From Progne subis subis (lineage: Eukaryota; Chordata; Aves; Passeriformes; Hirundinidae), in NCBI GenBank assembly GCA_022316685.1, contig JAKJHU010000033.1, positions 1,168,321 through 1,232,320 of the forward strand: a stretch of 64,000 nt of DNA, read 5' to 3'. Position numbers and translations under genes: made by a program. This document shows positions 10,921 through 23,901 of this stretch, in pieces (the stretch's first letter is position 1; every line of letters begins with the position of its first letter). The notes beneath the pieces were generated by a model. It was not told the DNA's origin. It ran no database searches and saw only the letters and a list, made by a program, of their open reading frames with translations.

Positions 10921-13830
10921 ACCTGCTGAGATGGTAGGACCCAGTACTGGTGTTGATTTTTTCTAGATTGTGTAGAGGGCCTGAAGCAGGTTTGTATGGA
11001 ACCAAAACCTGTGGGGCTTGTGTTGGCTAACGACAGTGACCTGGACGGAAATGAAAGCAGTTTCGAAGCAGTGAGTACAGGATTTCTCTCTCCTCAAGAA
11101 ATCTGGTGATGCAGGTCAATTCAGATATATGGAAAGATGAAGAGCCTTGAAAATCCAACATGTGACAACAATTCTGAAACAGGAGAAGTCTTAAAAGCCA
11201 GGGCTACTCTCTCTCTCTCAATTTCTGATTAAAAACAGGACAAGGAATGTATAATTTCAGTATTAAAGTATGTAGGGTGTGACCTGAGCAGAGCAGTCAG
11301 TCTTGTAGCTGCTGTGACTATATTTTCAGTGGCTTAGATAGGTGGTGCCTGCTGTGTCTAATTCTTTGAGGACACTGTATATTGGTTTTACTCTACATGG
11401 AATTGCCAGCAGTGATTTGAAATTATATTATGAAGCTCTTCACTTTAAATATTCAGTTGCTCTTGAATGGCTTTTGAAATGACACCATCAGGTCATCAAA
11501 TGGTCTTGGGAGAAGTGAGGTTTGTGTTGTTTTTCATCTGGGACCTGTAGAAATATTTTTTAAAAAAAACTCAAAACACTTAAAAGCAATGCTTGGCTCT
11601 CCCCTCCTCCTAGGCTGCCATCCAGAGTCCATGTCCTGCTTTTCCAGCTTGTACCTGGCCAGGGCAAGGCAGCATCCCATCAGGTGGGGAGAAGAGCTTC
11701 AGGCCAGAGGAAACCCTTAGACCTGTGTGTCCAATTTTCCCCTAGACCAGAGCATGGCCCTGTGCCTTATGGCTCCACTGTATCAAGTCTTGGGCTTCAG
11801 CTGCTGCACCATCTCATCCAGGTGAGCAGGGGTTCCAGCACCAGGAAAGTTCCCTTCCACCTCCCAGGGACTGGGTGACTGCCCTCCTGTGAGAGAGCAC
11901 CTTGTGCCTTAATTTTTCCTGTGAGTGAAGCTGCAAGGGCAGACAAATTGTCAAGCAACCAAGAATTCTTTTCTGTGCATCTGTCCCTATTGATAAATGC
12001 CAGCCTGCACAGCAGCCAGACTGTATCCAAAGCAATCTCAAAATCCACATTTCTCTATGGGATTCACCTCTTAAGATTTTAAAGCTGTATTTAAGTCTCT
12101 CTACCTAACAAGCTCTGTTTGAACCTACTATTTTTATAACATTATTTTCTGTTGTGCAGTGTCTGCTTGTTCTCTTTTTTAAAAAAACCCCATCCTTTGT
12201 GTTTGACATGAGTCCAAAATTTCAAATGCAGAGCGGGCCTGAGGTTGCAAATGTGTTTTTAACGTGGTCCCATATTGACTTGTCTCTCAGGCAGTGAACC
12301 TGAGTGTATCGTGCTTCATCACCTCTTCATTTCTACCATGATTCTGTTTCCCCTAAAGTTGCTGACAGACCATAAAATCATCCGAAGTCCACAAACATCA
12401 TTTCTAGTCTGCTGTGAAGGGGCTGCTCCACCCCTTTCCCTCGCTGGAAGACCACAGCATCATTCACCATTCGGTTTGTGGAGCCCCGATGCGGGAGAGG
12501 ATCGTCAGCCAGGAAGGGCTGCACACGGCAGATGAGGCTGGCCAGGGCCCCGTTGTTTTAAACTGTCCTGACGCTGTGCCTGCCCTCTTTAAAAAGAGGA
12601 AGAGAGAGAGAAAAAAACCCAACCTCGAAAAGCCAGAGGAAAATTTCCTGCCAATTGTCGTGTTTTGCAAACACTGGCCTTTTCTCTTGCCCTCTCCCTC
12701 CACTCCCAATGAGGCTGGAGATGAAAATGGCTCCTTTGTTCCTTTCCCTGGGGCCCAACTGCAGCAGAAGTGCGGCTCCGTAAACTCTCCAGCGCACGAG
12801 CGGCGAGGGTGGGAGGGACGGAGCTGTCACCGTGTGCGGTAGGTCCTACATAAACACAGCTCGTTGACAATGCCCCGAGCAGGATGGGAGCAGGAGGGCT
12901 CTCTGGTGCTGCTGATGGGGCTCCTGTGCCGTTCTTCCTGCAGAAGCAAGTGGGATGCAAAACCCACAGGGGCTGAGAAAGGGCAGGTGGGTGTGAGTGG
13001 CCCTGTTGTTCTGGTAGAGACTGATCATGGGCTGGGGGTCTCTGTGCTTTTGGCTTTCCCCAAGGTGGGAAATTGCAGCCCCGTGGAAGCAGGCAGCATC
13101 CTGCTAGGGGCTTGTAGTGATGCTCTGGCCCCCTCACTGGAATGCTCCTTGCATCCATCCAGCCCTGTAGTCCTGGTACTCCGAGTTTGGCCATGGTCGT
13201 TCTCCAAACCCAAGTTTACTCTTTCAAAACCGTTCTTTTGTCCAGCCCAGGCTGGACGCACTAACTTTTCCCTTTTTTTAAACAGATGGAAGTTTTGCCT
13301 CTTGCTGCGGACACTACTTGTTTTGTGTGCTGAATGGGTGCAAAGGCAAGGTTCCCAGGGCAGGGGACACACGTGGGTGACTGGGACCACAGCAAACCCT
13401 GACCACTGGGGTTGCCCTTGCAGCCCTGAGATGAATTTTTCAGTACTTCAGCCGTGTGTGTGTGTGTGTGTGTGTGTGTGCACGTGTGTGGTCTGCGGGC
13501 GTGGGGGTCGTGTGGATGGAGGAGTCCCAGGACACTCCCAGCGGGGCTGGAAGGAGCCTGTGTTTCTGTGGCCGGTGTAGCAGTACCTTGTAGATGGCCT
13601 TTCTTCCCTCTCCCCTCCTCCTTTTTTTTTATAAGAGACAAAAAACAAACAGAAAGCTAAACTAGCAGAGGTTTTTAAATATTTTATATTAGTTTCTAAT
13701 GTAAATTCTTACATTGTTATTGCAGTGCTGGGTGTGTTTCGCCTGCACGTGACTTTTTGTAATATTTTTGTGGATCACTAAACGGTTTTTTTTCCTCCCG
13801 TGTATTCTAAGTGCATTAAAGGTATTTGCA
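10921..13830 (+). other. Region downstream of SUFU with a 3'-end-like sequence at 13.65-13.83 kb
   Basis: No gene is recognised. Long overlapping frames at 12.4-13.6 kb on both strands have no domain and look like by-products of GC-rich DNA. The segment 13660-13830 is AT-rich. It holds TTTTTGTAATATTTTTGTGG-like sequence followed by ATTAAA at 13815-13820, the usual look of a transcript 3' end. It may be the distal SUFU polyadenylation site (a 6.2-kb UTR) or the end of an unannotated non-coding RNA. Confidence 0.3.
13454..13490. repeat. (GT)n microsatellite
   Basis: An uninterrupted GT run covers 13454-13480 and continues imperfectly as CACGTGTGTG to 13490. It is simple sequence downstream of SUFU, with no evident function. 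Confidence 0.95.
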
Positions 13831-15104
13831 GAATTGTCAGTGTCCTTCTCTGCGGGCAACATGGTGGGACCAACTGTCTCCTGCTTCAGCTCTTCGACTC
13901 CTTTGGCAGCTCCTTCTCCTCATTGACACCTTCTTCCCTGCTCACAGGGAAACAGGGTCTCTTGCCCACACCTCTGGAGTACAAGTGTGGGAGGGAAAGG
14001 GATCTTTTTTCCTCCCTAAAAACTCAGCAAAACCACTGGTCCCAGGACCTGCCACCTTTAGCATCTTCCATGAGCATCTGCTGGGAAAACCCCCTGAGTA
14101 AGGCAGCCCGAGCGCCCTGACAGCCAGGGTTTTCCGTGCTTCTTGGACGAGCTGGAATGGGGAGTGCTTGCACGCGGGTCCAAGCATGCAGCCAGTTGGC
14201 CGAGGGATGGCAACCTCGTCCACCAGCACAGGAAGGAGGGAGCTGGGGTGAGTGTCAGGTCAGGTCTGTGTTCCTGTCCTCTGCCAAGTGCCTCCTGGCT
14301 TCAGTGGGATTTGTGGGGGTGTGGATGTGTGCGCAGAGACCGAATATGTTGGAGAAGAGACACAGCAAACACTTATGAAAAAATATTACTGAGCTAATGT
14401 TGCAATGATTTCCCAGTAATACAGAACGATTTTGCAGTAATCTTTTTACACTCTTCAGTAATAAATGCCTTTAAGGCCAGAGAGAAAGGGTGGAATATCT
14501 GGGCAGGGGGGGAGGGAGATCACAGTGCTCAGAGGAAGGATGACAGGGAAAGGAAAGGATGCATGGAGAGCCAAAATCCAGCTTTAGGCAGGTTTTGCAC
14601 TTGCTCTTTGCAGGTGCTATCTCAGCCCACCCTGCATCAAAAGGGGAGCAATTGGCAGAAAGGGTTTCTGCAAGGATTTCTTTTCCTTTGAAGTTTGGCG
14701 TGAAAGCCATCCTTTTTTCCTAAGACCTCTCCCACAGCTGCATCCAGACACAAAGTGCCCCGGCCCCAATGCAAAGCAGTGAGATCTCCAATCTCTGCCA
14801 GGCCCAACAGCCCCTGCTGGACGTGACAAAGAGAACATCACCGCAGCTTGGCCAAGTTTCACCATCTCACTTGAGGAAATCTTGATGGTCAGCTGGGTTC
14901 CTCTGTGAGGTTATTTACCCAGACAGGTTTGGGGGAGAGAGGCCATCCACAACTGGTTCTTTGGCCCAAGAGCCCCTCACGCCTCTTGCCTTCCTAGTTT
15001 TCAAAGCATATACAAGCACAGGGCCGCCCCTTTAGGACATCCCAGCAAGGATGGCAGAGCCAGACCAGCAAGGGGCCCCACGTAGTGCTGGGAACCCTCA
15101 TTGC

Positions 15105-15545
15105 CAGCCACTTGGTTAATTTAATTAATGTATTAAACCATCCACTTTTGCCTTTCCTGTGGTGGCCAGGCAGTACCCCCTTTACAACAGTGCATCCCAG
15201 CTGTTTCCTCTGTTCGACCCCAAATCCGGAGGGGACCGTGGGGCTGTGGCACAGCGGGGTGTCCCTCTCCACTGGCACCCTTCCCCCGAAGGCCCACCGC
15301 AGGCACAGCAGTGCCCAGCCCAGGCAGCCTCCCTGCTCTGCCTCCGCCCCAGCCAAAAGCACCTTCGGGCAGTGAATTTAATTAAGGTTTCTGAAAAGCA
15401 GTGTCTGGGAGCCCCTCCTGGATCTGCGGCTCTGAACTTCATTAGGAGCGGTTTGTTGCTAATAATGCCGGCAGCTTCTCTAATTAATAATGGAAGGGCT
15501 GTGAGCAGATGCCAAGCCAGGAGAGGGAAGGGATTTGTTTGTTTA
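15105..15545. promoter_or_regulatory. Candidate conserved element rich in TAATTA/TTAATTAA sites
   Basis: Homeodomain core motifs cluster here: TTAATTTAATTAATG near 15117, ATTTAATTAAGG near 15378, and CTAATAATG and CTAATTAATAATGG at about 15461-15492. They sit inside otherwise GC-rich intergenic DNA. Such islands are typical of vertebrate developmental enhancers. The motifs are directly visible; enhancer function is inferred. Confidence 0.35.
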
Positions 15546-17869
15546 TTTCTCTCCTCTCTTGGTTTTTTGTTTTTTTTTTTTTTCTGGAGTGTGGAGAGAG
15601 GGCTGGGGCTCATTTCCCGTCTGAGAAGTGAATGGCAGTGCCTGGGATCCTCAGTGGGGAAGAGGGTGCACCTGTGAAGCTGAAGAGGGAGATGGAGTGG
15701 GGTGGAAGATGGGCTCCCATGGGTGGAACAAGGGAGCATCCCCCACAGCAAGGGGCTTCTACTCCCATGGTGCTCCTTGCCCACCCAGGACAAAGCCAAC
15801 GTGGCTGGACTTGGGCACCCAGGAACAGTTCTGACCCCCAACCCCCTCACAAAGCATCACCCCCATAGTATGTCCCTTCCCCTGGCACATCCCCTTCCTA
15901 TGGCATATCCCCGAGCCCATGGCAAGGTGGTGCAGGTATGTGATGGAGGTGTTCTCCATGCTTCAGCCCCCTGGGCCACAAGGATGTGTCATACAACACC
16001 CAGAAGTGTGGGCTCACAGGAGATCAGCACACCAGGTCCCTTTGGATTTTTCTTTTTCCTTTCTTTTTCCCTCATTTCTCTCCTGCTTGCTGTCTCTCCC
16101 AGCTGATGTTTGTGGCACAGCTGGCCACAGCAGCACCTCGGTGCTGAGGAAAACTCCCAGCACAACCCAGTGCATAGCACGTGATGTGTTAGCACCCCAT
16201 ATTCCTGGGGGCCCTGTGGCCAAGCCATGGCTGGAGAGGGTCCTGGAGCAGCCAAGTTTGGCCAGATCCTGCTGCCTCCCTCTGGCACAGGACAAGCACC
16301 TCCAGCCCCAGAGCCAAGCTGGCAGGCACCCTTGTCCTGTTGCTTGTCACAGCCTCAGGTCTGGCGCAGGAAACCAGGACCTGGCAGGAGTGGGAGGAGC
16401 CTGTAGAGAAGCCCCCTGCATGCCCCAGCTCCCTCTCTAGGCACCCACGGCGTGCCCAAAAGCTCCAGCTTCTCCAAACAGCTTTCAGAGGAACCATTCC
16501 TGTTGTCAGGGAAAAAGATGGCCTGTCACCTCATCGCTCACAAGAACTGAAAGCTGTGTTTGGACAGGCCATGGCAGCTCAACCACAGTGGCCCCAGGCT
16601 TTGTCCCCTCTGTCCCCTTCATGTCCCACTGCTCACCTGCCACAGGGAAGCACTGCCTGCAGCCTCATGTCAGGCAGCAGCCATTGCCACAGTGGCAGGT
16701 TCCAAAAAAGCGTACCTCAGGTTTGGTTTCGGTTTTCCTAGGGGAGGAGTATTTTTAATGGCCTTTCTCATCATTCTCATTTCCTCAGACTTTCTACACT
16801 CTGGCCACAAATGATAACCCACTGGAGGGCAGCGAGCAGGGCTGTCCCGTGCTGGAGATGCTCCTGCTGCAGGAGATGAGGTACCCACTTTGGAAGGGCT
16901 GGACAGCAGGGAGCAAAGGAAAAAGCGTGGTTAGATATTAAAAAAATCTCCAGAAGTGTCCAAGGCCAAGATGACCTGGGAGACCCAGCTTGCTGCCCAG
17001 GCTGGGATCATCCCTGTCTGCTTAATGCACAAATCCCTTCTCTGGCTGTTAAAAATGCCGGAGCAAGCACAGGGCCATGGCACCTTGTATGTCCCACTTG
17101 CTTTTTGAACAGGAAAATTATCAGGAGCTTGCAGCAAAAGGAGAAACATAAAGGCTCAGGAGTGGCTGGGCCGTGTGACAGGGAGCATTCCCGCGGGCAC
17201 AGGGCGGTGTGGCAGCCTGCCCAGCCCCAGCACAGCCAGCCGAACAATACTGTGAAGCGTTGGGAACACGCTCGGCAGTGGGAATCCCAGTCCTTGCCTT
17301 AAAAGGAGATTTCAGGGAATGATTTTATTGGAAAATTGTTTTCTGATTATTCAGCTTGTTGAAAGTTTCATTTCATTATTTGCAACATGGTGGGAGGGGG
17401 GCTTCATCTGCACAGGAACGACGACGGCCAAGGATGTTTCTGTGGGTTTCTAGTCTAGAAAAGCCCATTAAATCATCATGTTTTACCTCCTGTGTTTCCA
17501 GACCAGAGAATTTTCCCCCAACTCCCCTTGCACTGAGCCCTATAACTTGTGGTTTTGATTCAAGCGGGCGGCCCAGGACGACGTCCTGTCTCGGCTCGGT
17601 GACTTCAAGAGAGGAAGAATCTCCCACTGACTTCCCTTGGCTGTTTGTCCTGGTGGCCAAAAAAAAAACGCACCCCCAAGAGCAACACCCCACTGCCAAC
17701 TTATTTCTGATGCAGCTGCATCCTGCTCGCCTGGAGCCTTTTTTTGGACGAAGGGGGATGCCCACGCCGCCCCTCAGCTGGTGCAGGTGTGCCCTCTGAG
17801 CCGCAAGGATCGATACAGAAAGATTGCGTGATACCCCCAGCCTGCCCTTAGCCGGCAGCTCGAGAGTTA

Positions 17870-18130
17870 ACAAGTCTCAAACAGATGTGACCAACGTGTC
17901 AAGACATGAGAAGTACGTGGTATGGATGTTTATAAGTACATCGACAGAAGGCATTCATAAAAGGTTATAAACTGTGGTAATAAGCAACCCATCAACTTGT
18001 TTGGACTCTAACACTTGATTGACCATTTATTAAAAGGTGCAGTAATCATTTATAAGCCATAAGTGAGACCGAACGTAAAGTATGACTCCTTTTATGTTAA
18101 TAGATGCCTCAAGAATTTCTTCTTCCTTCC
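17870..18130. repeat. AT-rich element with repeated TTTATAA-type cores (candidate ancient repeat or conserved element)
   Basis: The core TTATAA or a close variant recurs in quick succession: TGTTTATAAG near 17928, CATTCATAAAAGGTTATAAAC near 17952 (quoted part is a run of two cores), CCATTTATTAAAAGG near 18022 and CATTTATAAGCC near 18048. Boundaries against the GC-rich flanks are sharp. This recalls old dispersed elements later kept as conserved non-coding sequence, but I cannot name a family. Confidence 0.3.
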
Positions 18131-18411
18131 TGACATGTTTTGGGTGGTTAAAGGCTAACCCTGGCTGCCAGGTGCCACAGCCCCTCCTTAGTGGTGTGCA
18201 TTAGCTGGATTAACTCCAGGAGCCTCCCACTCTCCTGACACCTGTGAAGGGGATGTGGGTGTCCCTGCCACAGGTTTGTCAGGGCCCTGGGGTTCTGTTC
18301 ATGGACAATCCTGAGTTTGTTCTGGCCAGGCTCTGGGTGACTCCCACCAGCAACCAACCGTCCCTTCAGAGGCTGGCAGCAGGGAGGGATGGACAGAGAG
18401 GGGTTTGCTGC

Positions 18412-18439
18412 CAGCACAAGGTGGGCAGCACAAGGTGGG
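18412..18439. repeat. 14-bp tandem duplication
   Basis: Two exact copies of CAGCACAAGGTGGG lie head to tail (18412-18425 and 18426-18439), followed by a partial third. It is a minor simple repeat in intergenic DNA. Confidence 0.9.
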
Positions 18440-21400
18440 CAGCAAGGGAAGCCTGGCAGCTCCGCAGGGAGAGGAGGGCCATCGGATGATCCATCTCAGG
18501 AAGAGCTCAGGCACTTCTCCCAGGCTTTCCTGGCAGAGCCCAGCACGGGCCCTGCCACCCACAGGGCCCCATTGGAGCCCAAAGGAGGATCTGCAGGGGA
18601 CAGTGGGCACCAAGCACAGCTGAGCAGAGTGGATCATGGACAGAGAGGCTTCAGAGGGGCTAAAACTACATGCCTAGAGACTCTGGGGCCCAGGGGTGCC
18701 CAGGGGAAGGAGAGAGCACAGAGAGAGCTGGGAACCCGCTCCCTGCATTCCCCATACAGGAGTCTGCTCAAGCCCCAGGCTGCCAATGAACCAGGATGAG
18801 ACAGAAATGCCTCCAACATGAAAGCAGCTTCATCCTTCTGTCAACAGGACCCTCCTTTTTGTTTGCCATCACACTCCTACCCCCAGACAGGTTGTGTTTT
18901 CCTTCCTGGTGTCTTAACAAAACCTAAACCCGTAATTGCTCCCATTACACAACCAGGAGTGACAGTTTATTAGCAATGCTTCCTGACCTAATTTATACCA
19001 GAGCCCTCCTGCTTTTCCCTTCACTGTGGGCAAACAGACCTTTAGGCTTTCTGAGAGGAAGTTGAACCCCAGCAGCAATGAGTGCATGGAGCAATCTCAT
19101 GCCCCCACCTGCCTCGGTTTCCCCTAGTAGCACCTCCATGGCACCACTCGGCTTTGGGGCTTTGGGTTTGGGGTTGCACAGGGCATGGCAGCCTTGGATG
19201 CTCTGCCCTTCTCAGGAAAGCCCAAGAGCTCCCTGGCAGGGTTTTTTTTAGAATGTGTGTGGCACTGGGTCTTTTGGCTGGAGCCAATTTGAATTGCAGA
19301 GAACATGCAGGAAATTAACAGGATGATTGAGAAACTGAGGTGAAGATTGCAAAGATTACACCTTTTTCTGGGCAGGGACCACAGGGACCTTCTGGTGGGA
19401 AAGTGGCTGAATCAAACTGCAGATGGGAATGGAGGTGGTGAGATCATACCCTGCTCCCACCCTGTCTGCCATGATCAGATTTGGGGCTGGCATCTTCATG
19501 TCCCAAGCTCGTTGCTGGGCTGGCAGCACTGAGGAGTTCCATCTTTCCCTCAGGGAAATGCCTCACTATGGTGTGGGATGATGTGCCAGAGATTGATGCA
19601 CCAGGGAAAGGGCTGGAGCAGAGGCCACTGGTAGCCACAGGCTCAAGGCAAAGGGCTGCTGCTTTCGGCCCTGGGGGCAGCAAGGGGGGTGTGGGTGTCC
19701 CTGCACCCAGGGGATGGTGACACAGCGAAGCAAGAGCCCCGGGGCAGGAGGGTTTACAAGGCCACTCGGGAGGCTGTAAATCCTGGCCTCACCAATACAA
19801 CACAGATCAGGTGGGAAATGCCTCAAAATGTGACTTTTATACCTGTGGCACAGCCTGGGCTTTGGGCAGTGCCAGCCTGGATGGACTGTGGGAGCAGCCA
19901 AAGGGATTCGCTGCCAGAATCACCTTCCCTTGTCCCGACCTGCAGTGCGAAACTCACCAGGCTGGGGTCTCTCAGCACAGCACTTGCTACCATCCTTTCC
20001 AGATCCCTTTTAAGATGAATTAGTTACTTTTAATCCCATAGAGTACATTTTTCAGAGTGCAGTGGTGAGTCTGCCCCAGAGCTCTGCTGAGGAAAAAGAA
20101 ATGTCAGGCAAATTCCAGGGATGGTGGCTCCTCCAGATGCTCTCACCAGCCATCTCCTGTTAAAGGCTGCCCACTGGCAGCACCTCTCCAACTGGCAGCA
20201 GAAGGAAAAATGAGACCAAGCTGCATTATTTTTCCCCCCTTGTCCACCCGGCAAATTTTTACAGCTTTTCTGCCAGGTCCTGTCCCCTGGGTCTCAGGGG
20301 AAGGAGCCGCCCCAGGAGGGGGAAGAGCAGAGGAGCCTGTCTGGCCGCCAGTCTCCATCATGCTCAAAGAAAAAAAAAAGAATAAGAGCAAATTGTGCTG
20401 GATTTTTTTGTTTGGTTGTTTTGGGGTTTTTTTTAATATATATGGAGGTTTTGTGGCTTTGACGCAGTTTCCTGAAAATCCTGCCTCATCCTGCCAGGGA
20501 CTGAGAAAATGCACATCCCAGCCCTCGGCGTTGGGGAGAGAAGGAGGAGAAGCCAGGGAGGGAGAGAAGAAAGCCTTTGCCAAACTGGCCTGACCAGAAT
20601 GTGACACAAGAGCAGGAAATGAGTCACGCCGGCAGGGCAGCTGCTCCCAGGCATTTGCATAGAAAGAAACCCCTCCAAGCAGGGAACTACACCGGCGGCC
20701 CTTGTCCGGCTCCCCACGCTCCTGCCCCGCAGCTGCCGGACCCACTGCTGCACTCACCAGCACCCAGCAGCACCCGAGCTCAGCCAAGGTGGTGAGCCCT
20801 GGAGCATCATCCCTGCTCCACAGCTGTGCACCCCTGGATTTGGCCAGCCAACCTCAGATTGGGCTGTTCCACCCTGGATTTGCTGGAACCAAAGCAGAGC
20901 TGCCCTCCAACACTCTTGACATGCAGTCCCCCTTGGCCAGCTCTCAATATCCACTTTGGCCCATGTTTTAGGCTCAGGGAGGAAGAGAGAAAGCCCAGCA
21001 TTTTTGCCCCAAGAAGAGCCCCAGTTGCACACCCATTGCACAAGAGTAAGGCTCTCCCAAGGGGCCAACGAGGGCATCACCATCCCTGCACCCAGCATGC
21101 CATTCCAGACCTGTTCCCAGCTCCCAGTGTCAGATGTGGGTGTCGTTGGATCCCAGTGCCTGCGGGGCTGGGAACCTGCTTTGTGTGCTGTGGGGACCAG
21201 GCTGCACACCCTGCTTCTGGTCCCTTTTTATTAATGTCAGAGGACAGGAGGTTTCCCCTGCAGATGCACTACATACACACACATGCATCTTCTCCCGAAA
21301 GGTATCGGGCTGGGACGATGCCACAGCAGGCAGGTGACAGCACGTGAGAGACAAATGTGACTCCACGGGATGGCTGGGCACAAGTGGTGCACATTGGTGG

Positions 21401-23471
21401 TGTGCCCTGGGCTGGGTCAGCGGGTGACCATTGGGACCTCTGTGTTGTGCCTCTTCCACAGGAGGAGGAGCTGTTTTCCTCCTCCTCCACCCCAGAGAGG
21501 AGCAGGGGATGGCCAGAAGCAAACTGATTTAGTGTTGGAAACCAGACTGCTACCGCCCTGCGAGTTCCTTACCTCCTTAAAACCAGCTTTAAAACTTAAA
21601 TTTCAGTGAAAGCCTTCAGCGTGTTAATCACATGGAGGAGGGTGGAGAGAGCTTTCTCCATCACATGGAGCCATCTCACCAGGCTGACATGGAAGGAGAC
21701 AGAAGAGGAGTGATGGGTTTTTGCTGACCAGTTAATTGAGTTATAAATGACCCAAGAAACACAGCACTTCGTGTTACTTCCAGAGGGCTCGAGGCTTCTG
21801 GGGAAGATGCAGGGCTGGGTGCCAGAGACTTCAGGAGTGTTCCCAAGAGAGGTTGGTGGCAGACAGGGATGGTGTCACATTAACAGCCAAGTGCTCTGTA
21901 AATCTCTGCAAACATCCTCCCTCTACCATCAGCTCAGCAGGGTCCCAAGCCCTAAACACCACAACGAGTTTGGTGCCTCGGCTCTGCGGAGCAGCCAAGT
22001 TCATCCTGCTCATAGGGACATCGTCTGCACCAGGCAGTGCCACCTCAATGCCAGATGCCGGCGACAAGTGTCTGAGCATCCTGGCTCTGCAGGGTGTACC
22101 TGCAGTCCAGTCAGCGCTCATTGAGGGCTCAGCAGAGATGCTGACGCTTTACTGGGGAGACAGGGGGCAGGCAGTGGTTTTTCCAGAGCTGGACTAAGGG
22201 CTGCTGAAGGGACACCTCTGACAAAGAGGAATGATGGCCTGGCAGTGGCTAGGAAAACTGAGGCTTGGGGGAGGTTGAGGGATATACATCAGGACTCAGC
22301 TGCAAAACACCTCTGTGGTCCCTTGGTGTGGTCTGAGACCCACACCAAGATCCTGGTGGAGGGGAGACTGCAGCATGGTCAGGCTTTCTACAGCTTGCTC
22401 CTGCTGGTGTTCATCAGCCACCCAGCACTGTCAGGAAGGGCTTTAGGAGCTGTGTAGGCAGAGAGAGCCCTGTCTACAGCCTTCCTCCAGGCAGCTCCAG
22501 CTGGTTGTGGAAGGGCTGCAATGCCCAGCCTGGCTTTGGGGCTCCCCTTGCCCAGGGAGTTTCTCTGGCATGGGCAGGGAGATGGCATCATCCAGATGTG
22601 GGTATGATGACAGAGTGCCAGTCCCAGGACAGAGAGATTCCCAGCCAGGAGCAGGGTGCACCTTTCAGCTTGGCTAAACCCCATCCCATCTGCCTTCCAC
22701 TTTGAAGTACTGGTAAATACCAACCAGCTTCCCCAGCACAGCCACACTGGGAGTACAGGGGGCCTGAGAAGCCCCTGCAGAAGAGCCCTGCACTGGCTGG
22801 GGTGGGGATGGTGGCTGTCACTGGAGGCTGTCTGGTACTGTGTGTGTTTATAAAGAAGTGAGAGTCATGAATAGTTTTGCGCTGACTTTTTGGGGAGAGG
22901 TTTGCCTCCACACGGCCTCTGCCAGTCAACTGCGGTTCTGACACATCTCATGCTGCCCTGCCCAGCTCCCACCAGTCCTGGCTGCCGGATGGCTTGTAAA
23001 ACCCTGGAGGAGAGGTACAGCCCATGGGCTCTGAGGCCTGGCAGAGGAATTACATGGCAAACCGCTCCCCTTTCAGGAATCGGCACTTGAGCCCCAGGAG
23101 CTCTGGAGTGGGTGTGCAGGAATGGAGGGGTGATACAGGGTGAGCCCCAGTCCTGCAGCAGAAGCCATCGCTGTCTCCTTATCGGAGTGTCTCCCGGCAG
23201 GACCTGCCTACGCACAGGGGGTTCCTGTAAAACACAGTGCAGAAAGACCTGGATAATCTCCATACTGGGAGTGGTGTGGAATGCTCATCCCTCTAGCAGG
23301 CTGCCCCGGGTGGTCCAAGGCACTGGGGGTAGAGGGTGCTATAGCAGACACTCCTGAGTGGTGTCTCCAGACGTTTTGGTCGGTAGCTTTGAGGCCGCAG
23401 CTGGGGAATTCCTGCTAAATCCCTCCCCGAGGCAAATTGCCATCGGAGAGCGTCACCCAAGGGTCAGGTGT

Positions 23472-23622
23472 GGGCCAGATCCCAAAGCTGCTGACTGTGC
23501 GTTTGCCCTCTTGTCACTCCATCACAAACCTGACTGTGGACCTTGAGCATTTTTTGATGTAAATACTTCATTTTGAGCCATTGACACTCTCGCCAGTGGG
23601 AAATGGATTTACACCAGCAATG
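23472..23622. repeat. Degraded inverted-arm amniote repeat (candidate)
   Basis: The segment opens with GGGCCAGATCCCAAAGCTG and contains TGATGTAAATAC near 23556, GAGCCATTGACAC near 23575 and GGATTTACACCAGC near 23605. The GTGTAAAT-like and ATTTACAC arms are inverted copies around a CATTGAC core. From memory, a palindromic repeat with GGCCAGATCC ends, a TTGACTTCAATGG centre and GATTTACACCAGC arms is common in turtles and other sauropsids; this looks like an old diverged copy. The family assignment is recollection, not a search. Confidence 0.4.
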
Positions 23623-23901
23623 TGCTTTATTCCCAGCGGCTTGGCACATGTGGCGGGGGTTAGATATACAGTGTCCCACAAAACAGCTGCAGAAACATTT
23701 GGTGGGAGAGCTGTTAACAGAGACACCTCTGTGCCCCGAGCTCTGGCAGAAAGTGCTTGGGCTGCCGGTTTGGGAAAGACCCCAGGGGACAAACGGCTGT
23801 TGCTCTGCACAGGGAGGAAACGCACCTAAAGGGTCCTGTGCAAAGTAACAGCCCACCTAGAAGCCAGCCAAGAGGGCACAGGAGGCTCTTGAGGACACTT
23901 A

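Larger units (their letters stand above)
13831..23471. other. Intergenic DNA between SUFU and the TRIM8 promoter region
   Basis: I find no gene in this 9.6-kb block. Frames up to 222 aa occur, such as the minus-strand frame at 15182-15850, but they overlap one another on both strands and carry no recognisable domain. The block is a mosaic of GC-rich sequence and discrete AT-rich islands at 15.1-15.55, 17.3-17.37, 17.87-18.13 and 18.88-19.03 kb that look like conserved non-coding elements. Confidence 0.6.

Noticed and set aside
12864..13580. 238-aa plus-strand frame downstream of SUFU
   Set aside because: It runs through a GT microsatellite and a minus-strand frame of similar length, with no domain or splice-compatible context.
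15182..15850. 222-aa minus-strand frame
   Set aside because: It crosses homopolymer runs and a candidate regulatory island and overlaps plus-strand frames; there is no protein similarity that I recognise.
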